From positions 4,154,001 to 4,218,000 of the forward strand of contig NZ_CP113054.1 of NCBI RefSeq assembly GCF_026625605.1: 64,000 bases of DNA, in the 5' to 3' direction. Under the pieces are notes generated by a model, which worked only from the letters and a program-made list of their open reading frames with translations, was not told where the DNA came from and ran no database searches. Origin of the DNA: Luteolibacter sp. SL250. Lineage in GTDB: Bacteria > Verrucomicrobiota > Verrucomicrobiia > Verrucomicrobiales > Akkermansiaceae. Both the position numbers and the translations under genes were made by a program. This document shows, piece by piece, positions 52,392 through 61,600 of the stretch (its first letter is position 1; each line of letters begins with the position of its first letter).

Positions 52392-53138
52392 TTACTTCAG
52401 CACCGGAGCCAACACTTTGGCCCAGGCTTCGTAGCCTTTCGGGCCGAGGTGGGTGCCGTCCTCGGTGTAGAGGTCGGGGATGCTTTTCCCATCCGCGCCG
52501 CGGAAGGTCGGCGTGAGGTCGAGCCACCGGACCTTGCCCACGGCCAGCTTCTGGATCAGCGGGTTCACGGCCTGCACACGCTTGTCGAAGACCTCCGCCT
52601 TCAGCGGCAGCACGGACTGGAGGATGATGGTGGAGTCCGGGGTCTTCGCCTGGATCTGCTTGATGACTTCTTCCACGCCCTTGGCGATCTCCACGTCGGT
52701 GCCGTTGTTCTGGAAGATGTTGTTCACGCCGATCATCAGGACGACGGTCTTCGGCTTGAGGCCGTCCAGCTCCCCCTGGCCGATGCGCCACAGGGTCTGG
52801 CGGGTGGTGTCTCCGCCGATGCCGAAGTTGGCGGCTTTCAGCGGTTCGAACTCGGCGGCCCAGGTTTCCTTGCCCGCGCCGCTCCAGCCCGCGGTGATGG
52901 AGTCACCGAGGAAGAGGATGTCGATGCCGCCCTTGTCGCGCTTTTTGAGCATGCCTTGGTGGGTCTGCTGCCATGCCTGCGGCACCTTCGGCCAGAAGCC
53001 CCACCCGGGTTCCCACGGTTTTCCTACCGGAGCCGGACCGGCGGTCATGTCCGGCGCAACGGCGGGTTCCTGAGCGAAACTCAGAGCGGCAAGAGAGAGG
53101 CCGAGCACTCCCGGCAGCAGGTGGCGGAGGGTTTTCAT
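52392..53138 (-). CDS. SGNH/GDSL-type hydrolase
   Basis: This 248-residue exported protein has a signal peptide (about residues 1-22), then block I ILFLGDSITAGWSG (nucleophile Ser), block II Gly in FGIGGDTTR, block III GVNNIF (Asn), and block V DGTHLGPKGYEAW (catalytic Asp and His). All catalytic positions are present. Enzymes of this type remove acetyl or acyl esters from carbohydrates or lipids. It overlaps the upstream cytochrome/LRR gene by four bases and is co-expressed with it. Confidence 0.92.
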   Translation of the reverse strand: MKTLRHLLPGVLGLSLAALSFAQEPAVAPDMTAGPAPVGKPWEPGWGFWPKVPQAWQQTHQGMLKKRDKGGIDILFLGDSITAGWSGAGKETWAAEFEPLKAANFGIGGDTTRQTLWRIGQGELDGLKPKTVVLMIGVNNIFQNNGTDVEIAKGVEEVIKQIQAKTPDSTIILQSVLPLKAEVFDKRVQAVNPLIQKLAVGKVRWLDLTPTFRGADGKSIPDLYTEDGTHLGPKGYEAWAKVLAPVLK

Positions 53139-54994
53139 TGAGCCGGGGCGGGCGCTGGAGCCGGGGCAGGTGCTGGAGCCGGGGCGGGCGCTGGAGCCGG
53201 GGCGGGCGCTGGTGCCGGGGCGGGCGCTGGTGCCGGGGCGGGCGCTGGTGCCGGGGCGGGCGCTGGTGCCGGGGCGGGCGCTGGTGCCGGGGCGGGCGCT
53301 GGTGCCGGGGCGGGCGCTGGTGCCGGGGCGGGCGCTGGTGCCGGGGCGGGCGCTGGTGCCGGGGCGGGCGCTGGTGCCGGGGCGGGCGCTGGTGCCGGGG
53401 CGGGCGCTGGTGCCGGGACAGGTGTTGACTCTCCGATGCCCGTGTAGATGTCACAGTTCGGCAGTTTCGCCTTCAGCGCGGTGATGGTTTCCGGAGAGAC
53501 GCCGGTCTGCCAAAGGTAGAGGCTCTTCAGATTCGGCAGCGCGGCCAGCTTCATTACGCCCTCGTTGGTCACCTTGGTGCCCCAGAGGTTGAGGGACTCC
53601 AAGGCCTGGAGCTTCACAAGCGTATCGAATGCGGCGTCCGTGATGTCGGTTTCCGCAAGGCGGATCTTCTTCAGGTTCGGAGCGGCGGAGAGCTTCGCCA
53701 CGGAGGCGTCCGTCACCTTGGTGGCGGAGAGCTCGACTTCCACGAGGTTCGGGAAAATGGGCTCCAGCTTGGCGAAACCAGCGTCGTCCAGGCTCCCCCG
53801 GAGGGACACGGCGGAGAAGGTGATGTTCGAGGACTGCTGGGACTCGAAGGTGACCGCGCCGGGATACTCTTTCTGGAGCTGGATGACGGTGCCTTTCAGG
53901 TCATCCGTCGGACCGGCGGCCTTCTTGGCGGCGACTTCCTCCATGACGGCGGCGTGGTTGGATGGCAGCTTGGCCAGCGCTTCTTTCACCGGAGCTGGGA
54001 TCTCACCCATCTCGCCAAGGGTCTTTTTCGGGTCCGCGCCGCTGTCGAGCCACCACTTGATGAGGACGACCTCATGCGGTTCCGGCTCCGGCTTGCCATC
54101 CGGCGGCATGTGCTCGTCCTCGTCGAGCGGCAGGGACATGCGGACGATGATGTTGCTCTTTTCCGCGGAGCCAGGCTCGATGGACGGACCTTCCTTGCCG
54201 CCCTTGATGAGCATCTCGTAGTTGTCCATCCGCAGCTTGCCCTTCGCCTTCTCCTCTTTGTGGCACTGGTTGCAGCGGTTCTCGAAGATCGGCGCGATGA
54301 TGTCGTCATAGACGACCTTCTGCTGCGGAGAGACGGCCTTCTCCGGCGTACCACCCTCTCCGGTGCCCTTCTTCTTGCGCTCCGGCAGGCCAAGCAGCTT
54401 GCGGATGGGGTCCGGGGCGAAGGAGGTGAGGTAGTCAGAGCCGTGGGTGATGGAGGCACCGTCATGGCTGGCGAAGCTCATGATGCCCATGTTCGCGAAA
54501 AACAGCAGGCGGTAGAACGCCTGGTTCGCCACGGAGGCGATGGTCCATGCCTTCACGATGAGGACCAGCACGGAGGCCACGGCGAAGGCCAGGCCGCCCC
54601 ACAGGTGGCGCTCCGCCAGCTCATTCCCCTCATAGCCGCCGCCATGATAGAGCAGGAATCCGGCGATGACCGCGATGATGCAGGTCACCGCGCCGAAGAA
54701 CATCGGGAAAAGCGGCGTCTCACGGCGTTCGCCGCGCTTTCTCAGGAAGATGGCGCCCGCTTCCTGCAGGGCGATGAGCGAGAACACGCCGATGGGCAGG
54801 TGCAACATCACCGGGTGGAAGTGGCCGATGAAGCGCACGATGTCCGGCATCTTGTCCCCATCCGGAGGACCGGCGAGAAATGGCATCGCGACAAGACCGC
54901 CGATGGAGGCCAGCCCGAGCAGGGTCAATGCCCACGGGCGTTTCTTCTGGGCGGGGGCGGGTTCGGCGGCGGATTCTTGGATGGGTTCGTCCAT
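53135..54994 (-). CDS. DUF2231-like/cytochrome c/LRR protein with (Pro-Ala)n tail
   Basis: This 619-residue protein has an N-terminal membrane part with about five helices (FIGHFHPVMLHLPIGVFSLI is typical of DUF2231-like domains), then a planctomycete-type heme region with CNQCH and the MPPDGKP segment. A leucine-rich-repeat-like part follows (LESLNLWGTKVTNEGVMKLA), then a terminal stretch of about 95 residues made of Pro-Ala pairs. The heme domain faces the periplasm. The Pro-Ala tail is encoded by 18-base tandem repeats and may span the peptidoglycan or act as a flexible linker. It is followed by the SGNH hydrolase gene with a four-base overlap. Confidence 0.88.
   Translation of the reverse strand: MDEPIQESAAEPAPAQKKRPWALTLLGLASIGGLVAMPFLAGPPDGDKMPDIVRFIGHFHPVMLHLPIGVFSLIALQEAGAIFLRKRGERRETPLFPMFFGAVTCIIAVIAGFLLYHGGGYEGNELAERHLWGGLAFAVASVLVLIVKAWTIASVANQAFYRLLFFANMGIMSFASHDGASITHGSDYLTSFAPDPIRKLLGLPERKKKGTGEGGTPEKAVSPQQKVVYDDIIAPIFENRCNQCHKEEKAKGKLRMDNYEMLIKGGKEGPSIEPGSAEKSNIIVRMSLPLDEDEHMPPDGKPEPEPHEVVLIKWWLDSGADPKKTLGEMGEIPAPVKEALAKLPSNHAAVMEEVAAKKAAGPTDDLKGTVIQLQKEYPGAVTFESQQSSNITFSAVSLRGSLDDAGFAKLEPIFPNLVEVELSATKVTDASVAKLSAAPNLKKIRLAETDITDAAFDTLVKLQALESLNLWGTKVTNEGVMKLAALPNLKSLYLWQTGVSPETITALKAKLPNCDIYTGIGESTPVPAPAPAPAPAPAPAPAPAPAPAPAPAPAPAPAPAPAPAPAPAPAPAPAPAPAPAPAPAPAPAPAPAPAPAPAPAPAPAPAPAPAPAPAPAPAQ
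53142..53429. repeat. 18-base minisatellite coding for the Pro-Ala tail
   Basis: About sixteen copies of an 18-base unit (GCCGGGGCGGGCGCTGGT on the plus strand; the minus strand reads Pro-Ala pairs) run across the 3' end of the cytochrome/LRR gene. Copies are nearly identical, with variants at the two ends (GGCAGGTGC, GGACAGGTG). Repeat number could vary by slippage without changing frame, since 18 is a multiple of three. Confidence 0.9.
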
Positions 54995-55050
54995 GGGGAT
55001 GCGATCTTACGGTCGGGAGGCCGTGGATCTTCCATGGACGGGGAGCAAAA

Positions 55051-55296
55051 TCAAACATCGACTGTCATGTCCTTCGACTGCGGCCGGTCCGCCTTTTTCC
55101 CGCCCGCGGCTTTCGCTTTTCCCAGGAAGGGCAGGAAACGGCGGACGTCATAACCCAGCGCGGAGGTGGCCTTCAGGAAGATGGCCAGCGCGACCGCCTC
55201 ATCCAGGAACGGCAGCGGATCCGGGATGAACGGCCCGGCCAGGAAGGCGTAGAAGCCGGAAACAAGCACGACGATCCAGAGGACGAACCTTTTCAT
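55051..55296 (-). CDS. Small membrane protein, DUF1232/YkvA-like
   Basis: This 81-residue protein has one or two hydrophobic segments (FVLWIVVLVSGFYAF) followed by FIPDPLPFLDEAVALAIFLK, which is reminiscent of DUF1232 (YkvA-like), and a basic lysine-rich C terminus. It starts at ATG 55296; ATG 55314 is in frame. It lies 57 bases upstream of the cytochrome/LRR gene on the same strand. Its function is unknown. Confidence 0.6.
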   Translation of the reverse strand: MKRFVLWIVVLVSGFYAFLAGPFIPDPLPFLDEAVALAIFLKATSALGYDVRRFLPFLGKAKAAGGKKADRPQSKDMTVDV

Positions 55297-55429
55297 GACC
55301 GGGTATGATAGCACGGTTTCCCCCGCGCCACATTACAACTTCAGCCGCGGTTTCCATCCCGGCAGGAAGAGTCTTGCGCGTGCCGGAGCGGCTGGAGAAG
55401 CTCCACGGCATCCCGTTTCCCCACAACCC

Positions 55430-55762
55430 ATGAATCCATTCATCCTCCACACCCTCCACGTCGCCAGCGCGCTGGCCCTCTTCGGTTCCCTCGGCGCGAT
55501 CTTCCTCGGCGGAACGGGGAAAAAGGGCGCGAGCGCGCTCCATGGCATCTCCCTGGTCCTCATCCTGCTGATCGGCTTCGCGATCCTGAAGAAGCCGCCG
55601 GAGGGGCAGTATTGGTGGTTGGTGAAGCTGGGCATCTGGCTGTTCATCGGCGCGGCACCGGCCCTGGTGAAGCGGAACATCCTGCCCGCGTGGATGGGCT
55701 TCGCCTTCAGCCTGGCCGCCGCCGGATACGCCGCATGGCTGGGCTACACCAAGCCGTTCTGA
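55430..55762 (+). CDS. Small integral membrane protein (110 aa)
   Basis: This 110-residue protein is made almost entirely of four hydrophobic segments (HTLHVASALALFGSLGAIF, ISLVLILLIGFAIL, LVKLGIWLFIGAAP, GFAFSLAAAGYAAWL) with short charged turns. No known domain. It opens divergently from the minus-strand 55051-55296 gene and is followed by a Gfo/Idh gene 115 bases later. The start ATG 55430 was picked because the signal-like first helix begins there. Confidence 0.72.
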   Translation: MNPFILHTLHVASALALFGSLGAIFLGGTGKKGASALHGISLVLILLIGFAILKKPPEGQYWWLVKLGIWLFIGAAPALVKRNILPAWMGFAFSLAAAGYAAWLGYTKPF

Positions 55763-55877
55763 CGCGCGCCGGGGACCCACCCGAATGGACTCTTGCAAAA
55801 ACCCGCCGGTCCGTCCGATTCTCCATCCGTCACGTAATACCTTCCCTGCAGCCCAAACCCCACTCCCATCCTCTTCC

Positions 55878-56921
55878 ATGAAATTCGGAATCATCGGCGC
55901 CGGCATGATCGGCCACTTCCATGCCAAGGCCATCACCGCCATGACCGGCGGCACGCTCCACTCCGTCTTCGACCTCCGCGCGGAGGGCGCGCAGAAGCTC
56001 GCCACGGAATATGGCGCGAAGGCCTACTCGAACATCGATGAGTTCCTTTCCGACCCGGAACTGGAGATCGTGACCATCGGCACGCCGTCCGGCGCGCACC
56101 TGGACCCGGCGCTGGCTTCGCTCAACGCGGGCAAGCACGTCATCTGCGAGAAGCCGCTGGAGGTGACCGTGGAACGCGTGGACGAGCTGATGGCAGCCGC
56201 CGCGGCGAACAACCGCACGCTGGCCGCCGTCCTCAACCGCCGTTTCCACCCCGGCATGGACGCTTTCAAGAAAGCCGCCGACGAAGGCCGCTTCGGCAAG
56301 TTGACCAGCGCCTCCGCCTACGTGAAATGGTGGCGGGAGCAGTCCTACTATGACTCCGCCGCATGGCGCGGCACCTGGGCGCTGGACGGTGGCGGCGCGC
56401 TGATGAACCAGTCCATCCACACCGTGGACTCCCTGATCTATCTGGCCGGCCCCATCAAGTCCGTGCAGGCGAACGCCGCCCTGCTGGCCCACACCGACAT
56501 CGAGGTGGAGGACATCATCGTCGCCATCGTCGAGTTCGAGAACGGCGCGCGCGGCGTGATCGAGGCGTCCACGTGCACCTGGTCGAAGGACGGGCACCCG
56601 GCCCGCGTCCAGCTTTCCGGCACGGACGGCTCCGTGTTCCTGGCCGATGAATCCTTCGAAATCTGGGACTTCCGCGACGAAAGGCCGGAGGACGCCGAGG
56701 TGCGCTCGAAGTACATGAAGGGCCTGGGCATCGGCGTGGGCGCGAACGATCCGTCCGCCATCAGCTACTACCAGCACCAGCGCAACTTCGAGGAAGTGGT
56801 CAACGCCATCCGCGAAGGCCGCGAGCCGACCGTCTCCGCCAGCGAGGCGCGCAAGCCCGTCGCCGTCATCCGCGCCATCTATGAGAGCGCCCAGAACGAC
56901 GGCAAGAAGGTCTATCTCTGA
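55878..56921 (+). CDS. Gfo/Idh/MocA-family oxidoreductase (copy 3, inositol-dehydrogenase-like)
   Basis: This 347-residue protein has a Rossmann motif (KFGIIGAGMIGHFHAKAI), the catalytic ICEKPLEVT segment, and GGGALMNQSIHTVDSL carrying the conserved His. It has no signal peptide. The closest general resemblance is inositol-2-dehydrogenase/sugar dehydrogenase types, but the substrate is not fixed by sequence. An intrinsic terminator follows 30 bases after the stop. It lies 760 bases from a TIM-barrel sugar epimerase-like gene, which may share a pathway. Confidence 0.92.
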   Translation: MKFGIIGAGMIGHFHAKAITAMTGGTLHSVFDLRAEGAQKLATEYGAKAYSNIDEFLSDPELEIVTIGTPSGAHLDPALASLNAGKHVICEKPLEVTVERVDELMAAAAANNRTLAAVLNRRFHPGMDAFKKAADEGRFGKLTSASAYVKWWREQSYYDSAAWRGTWALDGGGALMNQSIHTVDSLIYLAGPIKSVQANAALLAHTDIEVEDIIVAIVEFENGARGVIEASTCTWSKDGHPARVQLSGTDGSVFLADESFEIWDFRDERPEDAEVRSKYMKGLGIGVGANDPSAISYYQHQRNFEEVVNAIREGREPTVSASEARKPVAVIRAIYESAQNDGKKVYL

Positions 56922-56950
56922 TCTTCCTTCCCCATCATTCCTGAACCTGG

Positions 56951-56983
56951 AGGCCGGCGACGAAAGTCCCGGCCTTCTATTTT
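56951..56983 (+). terminator. Intrinsic terminator after the Gfo/Idh gene
   Basis: AGGCCGG (56951-56957) pairs with CCGGCCT (56969-56975) around an 11-base loop and is followed by TCTATTTT. It has the typical stem-then-T-tract form on the plus strand, 30 bases after the stop codon. Confidence 0.65.
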
Positions 56984-57027
56984 GGGGAACGGGCGCGCCG
57001 GACAGGGCAACAAGGCAGGCTCCGGGC

Positions 57028-57125
57028 AATAAAAAGCCGCAGCCGGTGGCCTCGCAGGACTGTCTTCCCCCCGGATAACAGCCCCGCTGCCAGCACACCG
57101 GCTGCGGTTCTTATGGGAAGACAAT
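57028..57125 (-). ncRNA. Candidate structured small RNA
   Basis: On the minus strand, 14 bases (57096-57109) AACCGCAGCCGGTG pair with CACCGGCTGCGGCT (57035-57048). Inside, GGGCTGT pairs with ACAGTCC around a 14-base loop TATCCGGGGGGAAG. The outer stem is followed by TTTTT. This is a long rod with a U-rich end, the form of a small RNA with its own terminator. The region is not part of a supported gene. No known family (6S, SRP, riboswitch) was matched. Confidence 0.45.
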
Positions 57126-57270
57126 GGCACGGCTCACCGGGGGATGCAAACCGGAGATGTTCCGTGATCGCGTAATACCCCGATGGCCGGTTTCGTGACA
57201 TGGTCCCACCCGTCAGCCACGAAGGCCTCCCCCCGACCGGAGTGGTGACAGATTTCCCCCCAAAAAAGTG
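57126..57270. other. Remaining intergenic stretch between candidate RNA and hairpin
   Basis: Short C-rich tracts (TTTCCCCCC, GATTCCCCCC) and a weak TTGCAT-like box on the minus strand at about 57141 are present, the latter a possible promoter for the candidate RNA. No gene is supported. Confidence 0.3.
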
Positions 57271-57316
57271 ATCGGCAGGTGATTCCCCCCACGGCGTCAT
57301 CTGCCGATTTGGTTTT
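57271..57316. terminator. Bidirectional terminator-like hairpin upstream of the DUF4177 gene
   Basis: ATCGGCAGGTGA (57271-57282) pairs with TCATCTGCCGAT (57297-57308) with one G-T wobble. The plus strand then reads TTGGTTTT and the minus strand continues CACTTTTTT, so it can stop transcription in both directions. Confidence 0.55.
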
Positions 57317-57387
57317 CAACGGGATACGGGCTGGAGCAACGTCCCGCGGATCAGCAAGAAAAGGGCCCGTGGCAACGTATTCCTGAC

Positions 57388-57570
57388 ATGATCCGCTGGG
57401 AATATCGCACCGTGAAATTCGGCGGTGGCGGGATCTCCACCCCCTCCGACCTGCAGGACTATCTCAACCGCCTGGGAGACCAGTGCTGGGAAGTGACCGG
57501 CGTTCTCAAAACGGATGCCGACCACCACCTGAAGGAGTTCATCATCCTGATGAAGCGGCCGAAGGAGTGA
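57388..57570 (+). CDS. DUF4177-like small protein (60 aa)
   Basis: This 60-residue protein (WEYRTVKFGG start, then LQDYLNRLGDQCWEVTGVL) matches the pattern of DUF4177: a WEYKVV-like strand, a helix ending LNxLGxxGWE and a terminal strand. DUF4177 proteins have no established role. It lies 111 bases before the TIM-barrel gene. The start ATG 57388 follows ACGTATTCCTGAC with no strong ribosome site. Confidence 0.72.
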   Translation: MIRWEYRTVKFGGGGISTPSDLQDYLNRLGDQCWEVTGVLKTDADHHLKEFIILMKRPKE

Positions 57571-57681
57571 GTGATCCTCCCGTGAACAACATTGCGTTTG
57601 AAGTTTTTCCCGGATCAGCCGATCAATGGGCCGTCTCCGCGCCAAACCCGCGGTTTCCAGAACCCAACGAACCCAGAAACC

Positions 57682-58563
57682 ATGACTTTCCCCACCAACC
57701 GATTCACCGGCTTCGCGGACGAAGCCTCCCGCGACCTCGACAAGCAGATCCAGGCCACCAAGGACATCGGCTGGAGCAACATTTCCGCCCGCATGGTGGG
57801 CAACGCGAACATCCACGACCTGCCGGAAGACGAGTTCAACCGCGTGGCGGACCGCCTGGATGAAGCGGGCATCCACATCCCGGAGTTCGGCTCCCTGCTG
57901 GGGAGCTGGGGCAAGAAGATCTCCAGCGACTTCAACGTCACCATCGGTGAGATCGACCGCTGCATCCCGCGCATGAAGCGGCTGGGCACCGGCATCGTCC
58001 GCATCATGTCCTACGGCCAGGAGCCATGGGGCCAGGACCAGCAGGAGCGGGAGCGCATCCGCCGACTGCGGGAGATCGTCAAGCGGTTCGAGGGCGAAGG
58101 CCTCGTCGCCGCCCATGAGAACTGCATGAACTGGGGCGGCTTCTCCGCAAGCCACACCCTCCGGTTGCTGGACGAGATCCCGGACATGAAGCTGATCTTC
58201 GACACCGGCAACCCGATGTTCCAGAAGGACCGCTCGAAGGCGGAGCCGTATCCATGGCAGGACCCGCTGGAGTTCTGGAAAGCCGTGCGTGGCAATGTGG
58301 TCCACATCCACGTGAAGGACAGCATGAACCCGGTTTCCGATGACATCGAGCCGGAGTACACCATGCCCGGCGAGGGCAAGGCGAAGGTGCGCGAGATCAT
58401 CGCCGACGCGCTCGCCAACGGCTACCAGGGCTACATCGCCATCGAGCCGCACGTCGCCACCGTCTTCCACGCCCCGGACCCGACGCTGGTGGACTGGCAG
58501 CAGTGCTACGACTCCTACGTCGAATACGGCCGCAAGATGCAGAAGCTGGTGGAAGCAATCTGA
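57682..58563 (+). CDS. Sugar phosphate isomerase/epimerase-type TIM-barrel protein
   Basis: This 293-residue AP-endonuclease-2-type TIM barrel has ligand-carrying segments HENCMNWGGFS (His and Glu as metal ligand candidates), IFDTGNPMF (Asp) and HIHVKDSMN (His). The first residues FTGFADEASRDLDKQI resemble the common xylose-isomerase-like start. No signal peptide. Reaction: isomerisation or epimerisation of a sugar or sugar phosphate, substrate unknown. A strong terminator follows. Confidence 0.9.
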   Translation: MTFPTNRFTGFADEASRDLDKQIQATKDIGWSNISARMVGNANIHDLPEDEFNRVADRLDEAGIHIPEFGSLLGSWGKKISSDFNVTIGEIDRCIPRMKRLGTGIVRIMSYGQEPWGQDQQERERIRRLREIVKRFEGEGLVAAHENCMNWGGFSASHTLRLLDEIPDMKLIFDTGNPMFQKDRSKAEPYPWQDPLEFWKAVRGNVVHIHVKDSMNPVSDDIEPEYTMPGEGKAKVREIIADALANGYQGYIAIEPHVATVFHAPDPTLVDWQQCYDSYVEYGRKMQKLVEAI

Positions 58564-58585
58564 GCGGATCCGCTTTTCACATGAC

Positions 58586-58621
58586 GGGGGACGGGGTGAC
58601 ATCCCCCGCTCCCCCTTTTTT
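58586..58621 (+). terminator. Strong intrinsic terminator after the TIM-barrel gene
   Basis: GGGGGACGGGG (58586-58596) pairs with CCCCCGCTCCCCC (58603-58615), with two bulged C residues, around loop TGACAT. A run of six T (58616-58621) follows. It lies between the epimerase stop and the convergent 58650-62282 gene. Confidence 0.8.
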
Positions 58622-58649
58622 GTCCGGAGCGGACATACGGACGCGGCCT

Positions 58650-61600
58650 TCAGATCTCGCCGTGCTTCAGCCAGCGGAACGAGATCATCCGGAAACGGCG
58701 GCCGAACTTCTGGTTCGTTTCATTCAGATCCTGCGGCAGCAACATGATGTCGTCCTTCGGATCGACATAGCCGGGTGTCCTCTGGACGATGGCCTCACAC
58801 CAGGCGCGGGCGGTGACCTTGCCGAACTTGTCGAGGCTTTCGCCGTAGGCACGGACCTTGAAGGTGTCCGAGCGGACCGTCAGCGCCGGGCCGAGGAACT
58901 GGAGCAGGTCCCCCTGGGTGAGGAAACCGAGGGCGCCCCAGGCGGTGGTGTCCGGCTTGGAAGTCTGCTCCATGCTCGTCGCATCGCGGATGTGGTCCGG
59001 GTGTTCGAAGTCCGGCAGGGAGTTCTGGTTGTTGAGCGGCCATTGCTGCTCGAAGGCCTGGTTGAGGCCGGAGTCGTCGATGGCGGCCTGGAGCGCGCCC
59101 TTCTTGCCATACTCATCCATGGTGAGGCGGCGGTTGACGAAGTCCCCCATGCTGAGGAACGGGCCACGCTGCTCCACCTGCCTGACGATCTGTTCCGCCA
59201 GCCTGCGGATCTCCTCCTTGCTGAAGACACGCTGTCCGGCCCAGGCGTTGTTGCTGGAGGCATCCCCGCCGTTCCATGTCCCTTCCTTGGGATCAGGGAA
59301 GCGCGGGAAGGCGACCTTGTCGTTGTATTTCACGCCCAGGTTGGACAGCAGCAGGGACTCCCATGCCTCCACGCTGGTGGAGTTCACGTTGAACGCACCA
59401 TCCACCACCAGGCGGGACGCCGCACGGTGGTAGTCGGTCAGATCCTCCTCGGTGATCTCCCCGGCCATCCGGTTGGGGAGGATGCGTCCGTTGGGCAGCG
59501 GGTTTTCAACCGGGTTGTCGAGAAATGCCTTTTTCTGCCTGGGGGTGCCGCTGGAAAGGAAATAGCTGTCCCACAGCGTGTGGTTCACCTCGAAGGCGAG
59601 GTCATAGATCAGGGTGTTCTCAAAGGCGGCGTTCTGGAGCAACCGCCGTGCGTGGAACGCCCAGTTGTCCTCGTTGGTGGTGGCGTTCTCACCGTTGGTG
59701 TTCGAGCGGCCGTCCGCCGTGGAGTAGCCGATGGAGTCCTGGTTCCAGCCGCCCTTGTCCCGGTGGATCGGCTGGGAACGGTCCGGCTCCGTGCGGTCCT
59801 GCGGCACCCGCGGGTCCACCAGGGAGTTCCCCACCGCATAGGTGGGGTGCCACACCATTTCCGAAAGGGCCGCGTGCTGGAAGGCACCCAGCGAGGCGAT
59901 CTCCGTGCCTTTCCGCGGCACGTCGAAGAGGATGCGCTTCTGCGGGGCACGGACGGGCTGGTCGAACGGATCCCCCAGGAACTTTCCGTCCTGGGCGCGC
60001 GGGTTCATGTTGTTCCAGTCCACCTCGGTGTCGAAGAGGTCGCGGGTGTAGATTCCGAAGAAGTTCGGGGCGACATCCGTCACGTTGTCGAACGGACTGC
60101 GGAAGGAGTAGGACGCGCGGACGTTCCAGTTGCCGATGGGAGAGTCCTCCAGGTGGGCGGAGCCGGTGAGGCTGCCGGAGCCGATCATGTTCGACTCCGT
60201 CTCCTGGGACCAGCGGAAGCGGAAGCCATCCCGCGTGCGGCGGTCCGGGATGACGTTCACCGTGCCGGTGGCTCCGGACATGGCGGGGAATGGCACCGGA
60301 TCGAGCGAGGTCCACTCCACCGGCATCTCATCCTCGTCCCCGTATTGGTAGGCGCAGGAGATGAAGCGCCCCATCGGGAAGTCCCTGAAGGTCGTCGTGT
60401 TGAAGGAGGAGGCGGACAGCGGCTTCCAGGACATGAAATAGTCATCCGCCTGGGTGTACATGTCAGCCTGGAGGCTCGTGGAGCTGGTGGGCGGCACCAC
60501 CTCCCGCCAGTCGATGGGTGGCGCGGAGGTACGGTTGTGCTCCAGCTTGAGGGATGCGTCCGTGTTGTTCTTCAGCTCGAACAGCGGCTCCCCGTCCAGC
60601 GCGCGGCGGTCCTGGTAAAAGCTCCGCGTGGGGCTGGGCGAAACGGACGGGGACAGCAGGTTCTGGCCGAAGTTCGACTCGCTGTAGACCCGGTTCGCGG
60701 CAGGAGACCAGACGCCCGACTCCCCCGGCCCGAGGGTGGTGCCGCTCATTTTGAAATACATGGCTCCCCGGCTGGCTCCGCCGCCGCCCCAGTTCATCCG
60801 GTAGGTGCGCCTGATGCCGCCGGTGAGCGACAGCTCGACGGACTTGCTGCCATTGATGAACAGGAGGATCGCGGAATCCGGCACCCTCAGCTCGAAGTTG
60901 TAGGGGTTCCACAGCACCACCCGCGGGTAGTAGTGGACCCGCAGGCCGTAGGGGTTCCTCAGATCCGAGGGGACGATCTGGTAGAAACTGAGGTTATAGT
61001 AGAGCGATCCCTCCGCGAGGATGGGCATCAGCTTGCTCTGGGTCTGGGTCTTGAAGTCGGCGACCTTGTTGCTGTTGCCCACGTTCAGCTCCCCTTGGGC
61101 GGAGGCGGTGCTGAGCGTGTCCCCGGTCTCCGTGCCGGAGATGTAGTTCCCGGCCGGGGTGGTGTCCGCACGGGCGGCCCAGCGCCGGAGCAGGCCGAAC
61201 TTCGGCGCGACGGGGGTGATCCGGGAACTCTGGCCCGGATCCCACGAATCATTGTCCACGCGGCTGTTCGCGGAGCCGACGATGCTGTCACGGTCATCCA
61301 GTCCTGGCAGCCCCGCCTTTCCGCGGTAGTCCGGGACATTCCCGTTGCTGGCGAGATAGGCGGTGAGATCACGCTTCCAGCCACCATCCCGCACGTTGAC
61401 GGGCAGACCGGCGGACCAAACGGTATGTTCGTGGAAATTCCGGTCCTTCAGGTTGTTGTCGAACAGGGCGATCTGGCGGTCGCTCACCAGGCCGCCACGG
61501 GCTTCCGAAGGGATGTCATCCTTGCCGAAGGCCTGCCAGGAAGCATCCTGGGCCAGCATCATCGCCAGTTCCGGGGAGGAATCCTCGGAGGCGTCCCGTG

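Noticed and set aside
53142..53429. Possible CRISPR array (regular short repeats)
   Set aside because: The units are 18 bases, contiguous with no spacers, and code in frame for Pro-Ala at the end of a gene.
57117..57140. Sigma-54-type promoter (TGGCACGG...)
   Set aside because: A -24-like TGGCAC is present but the -12 TGC element is absent at the required spacing.
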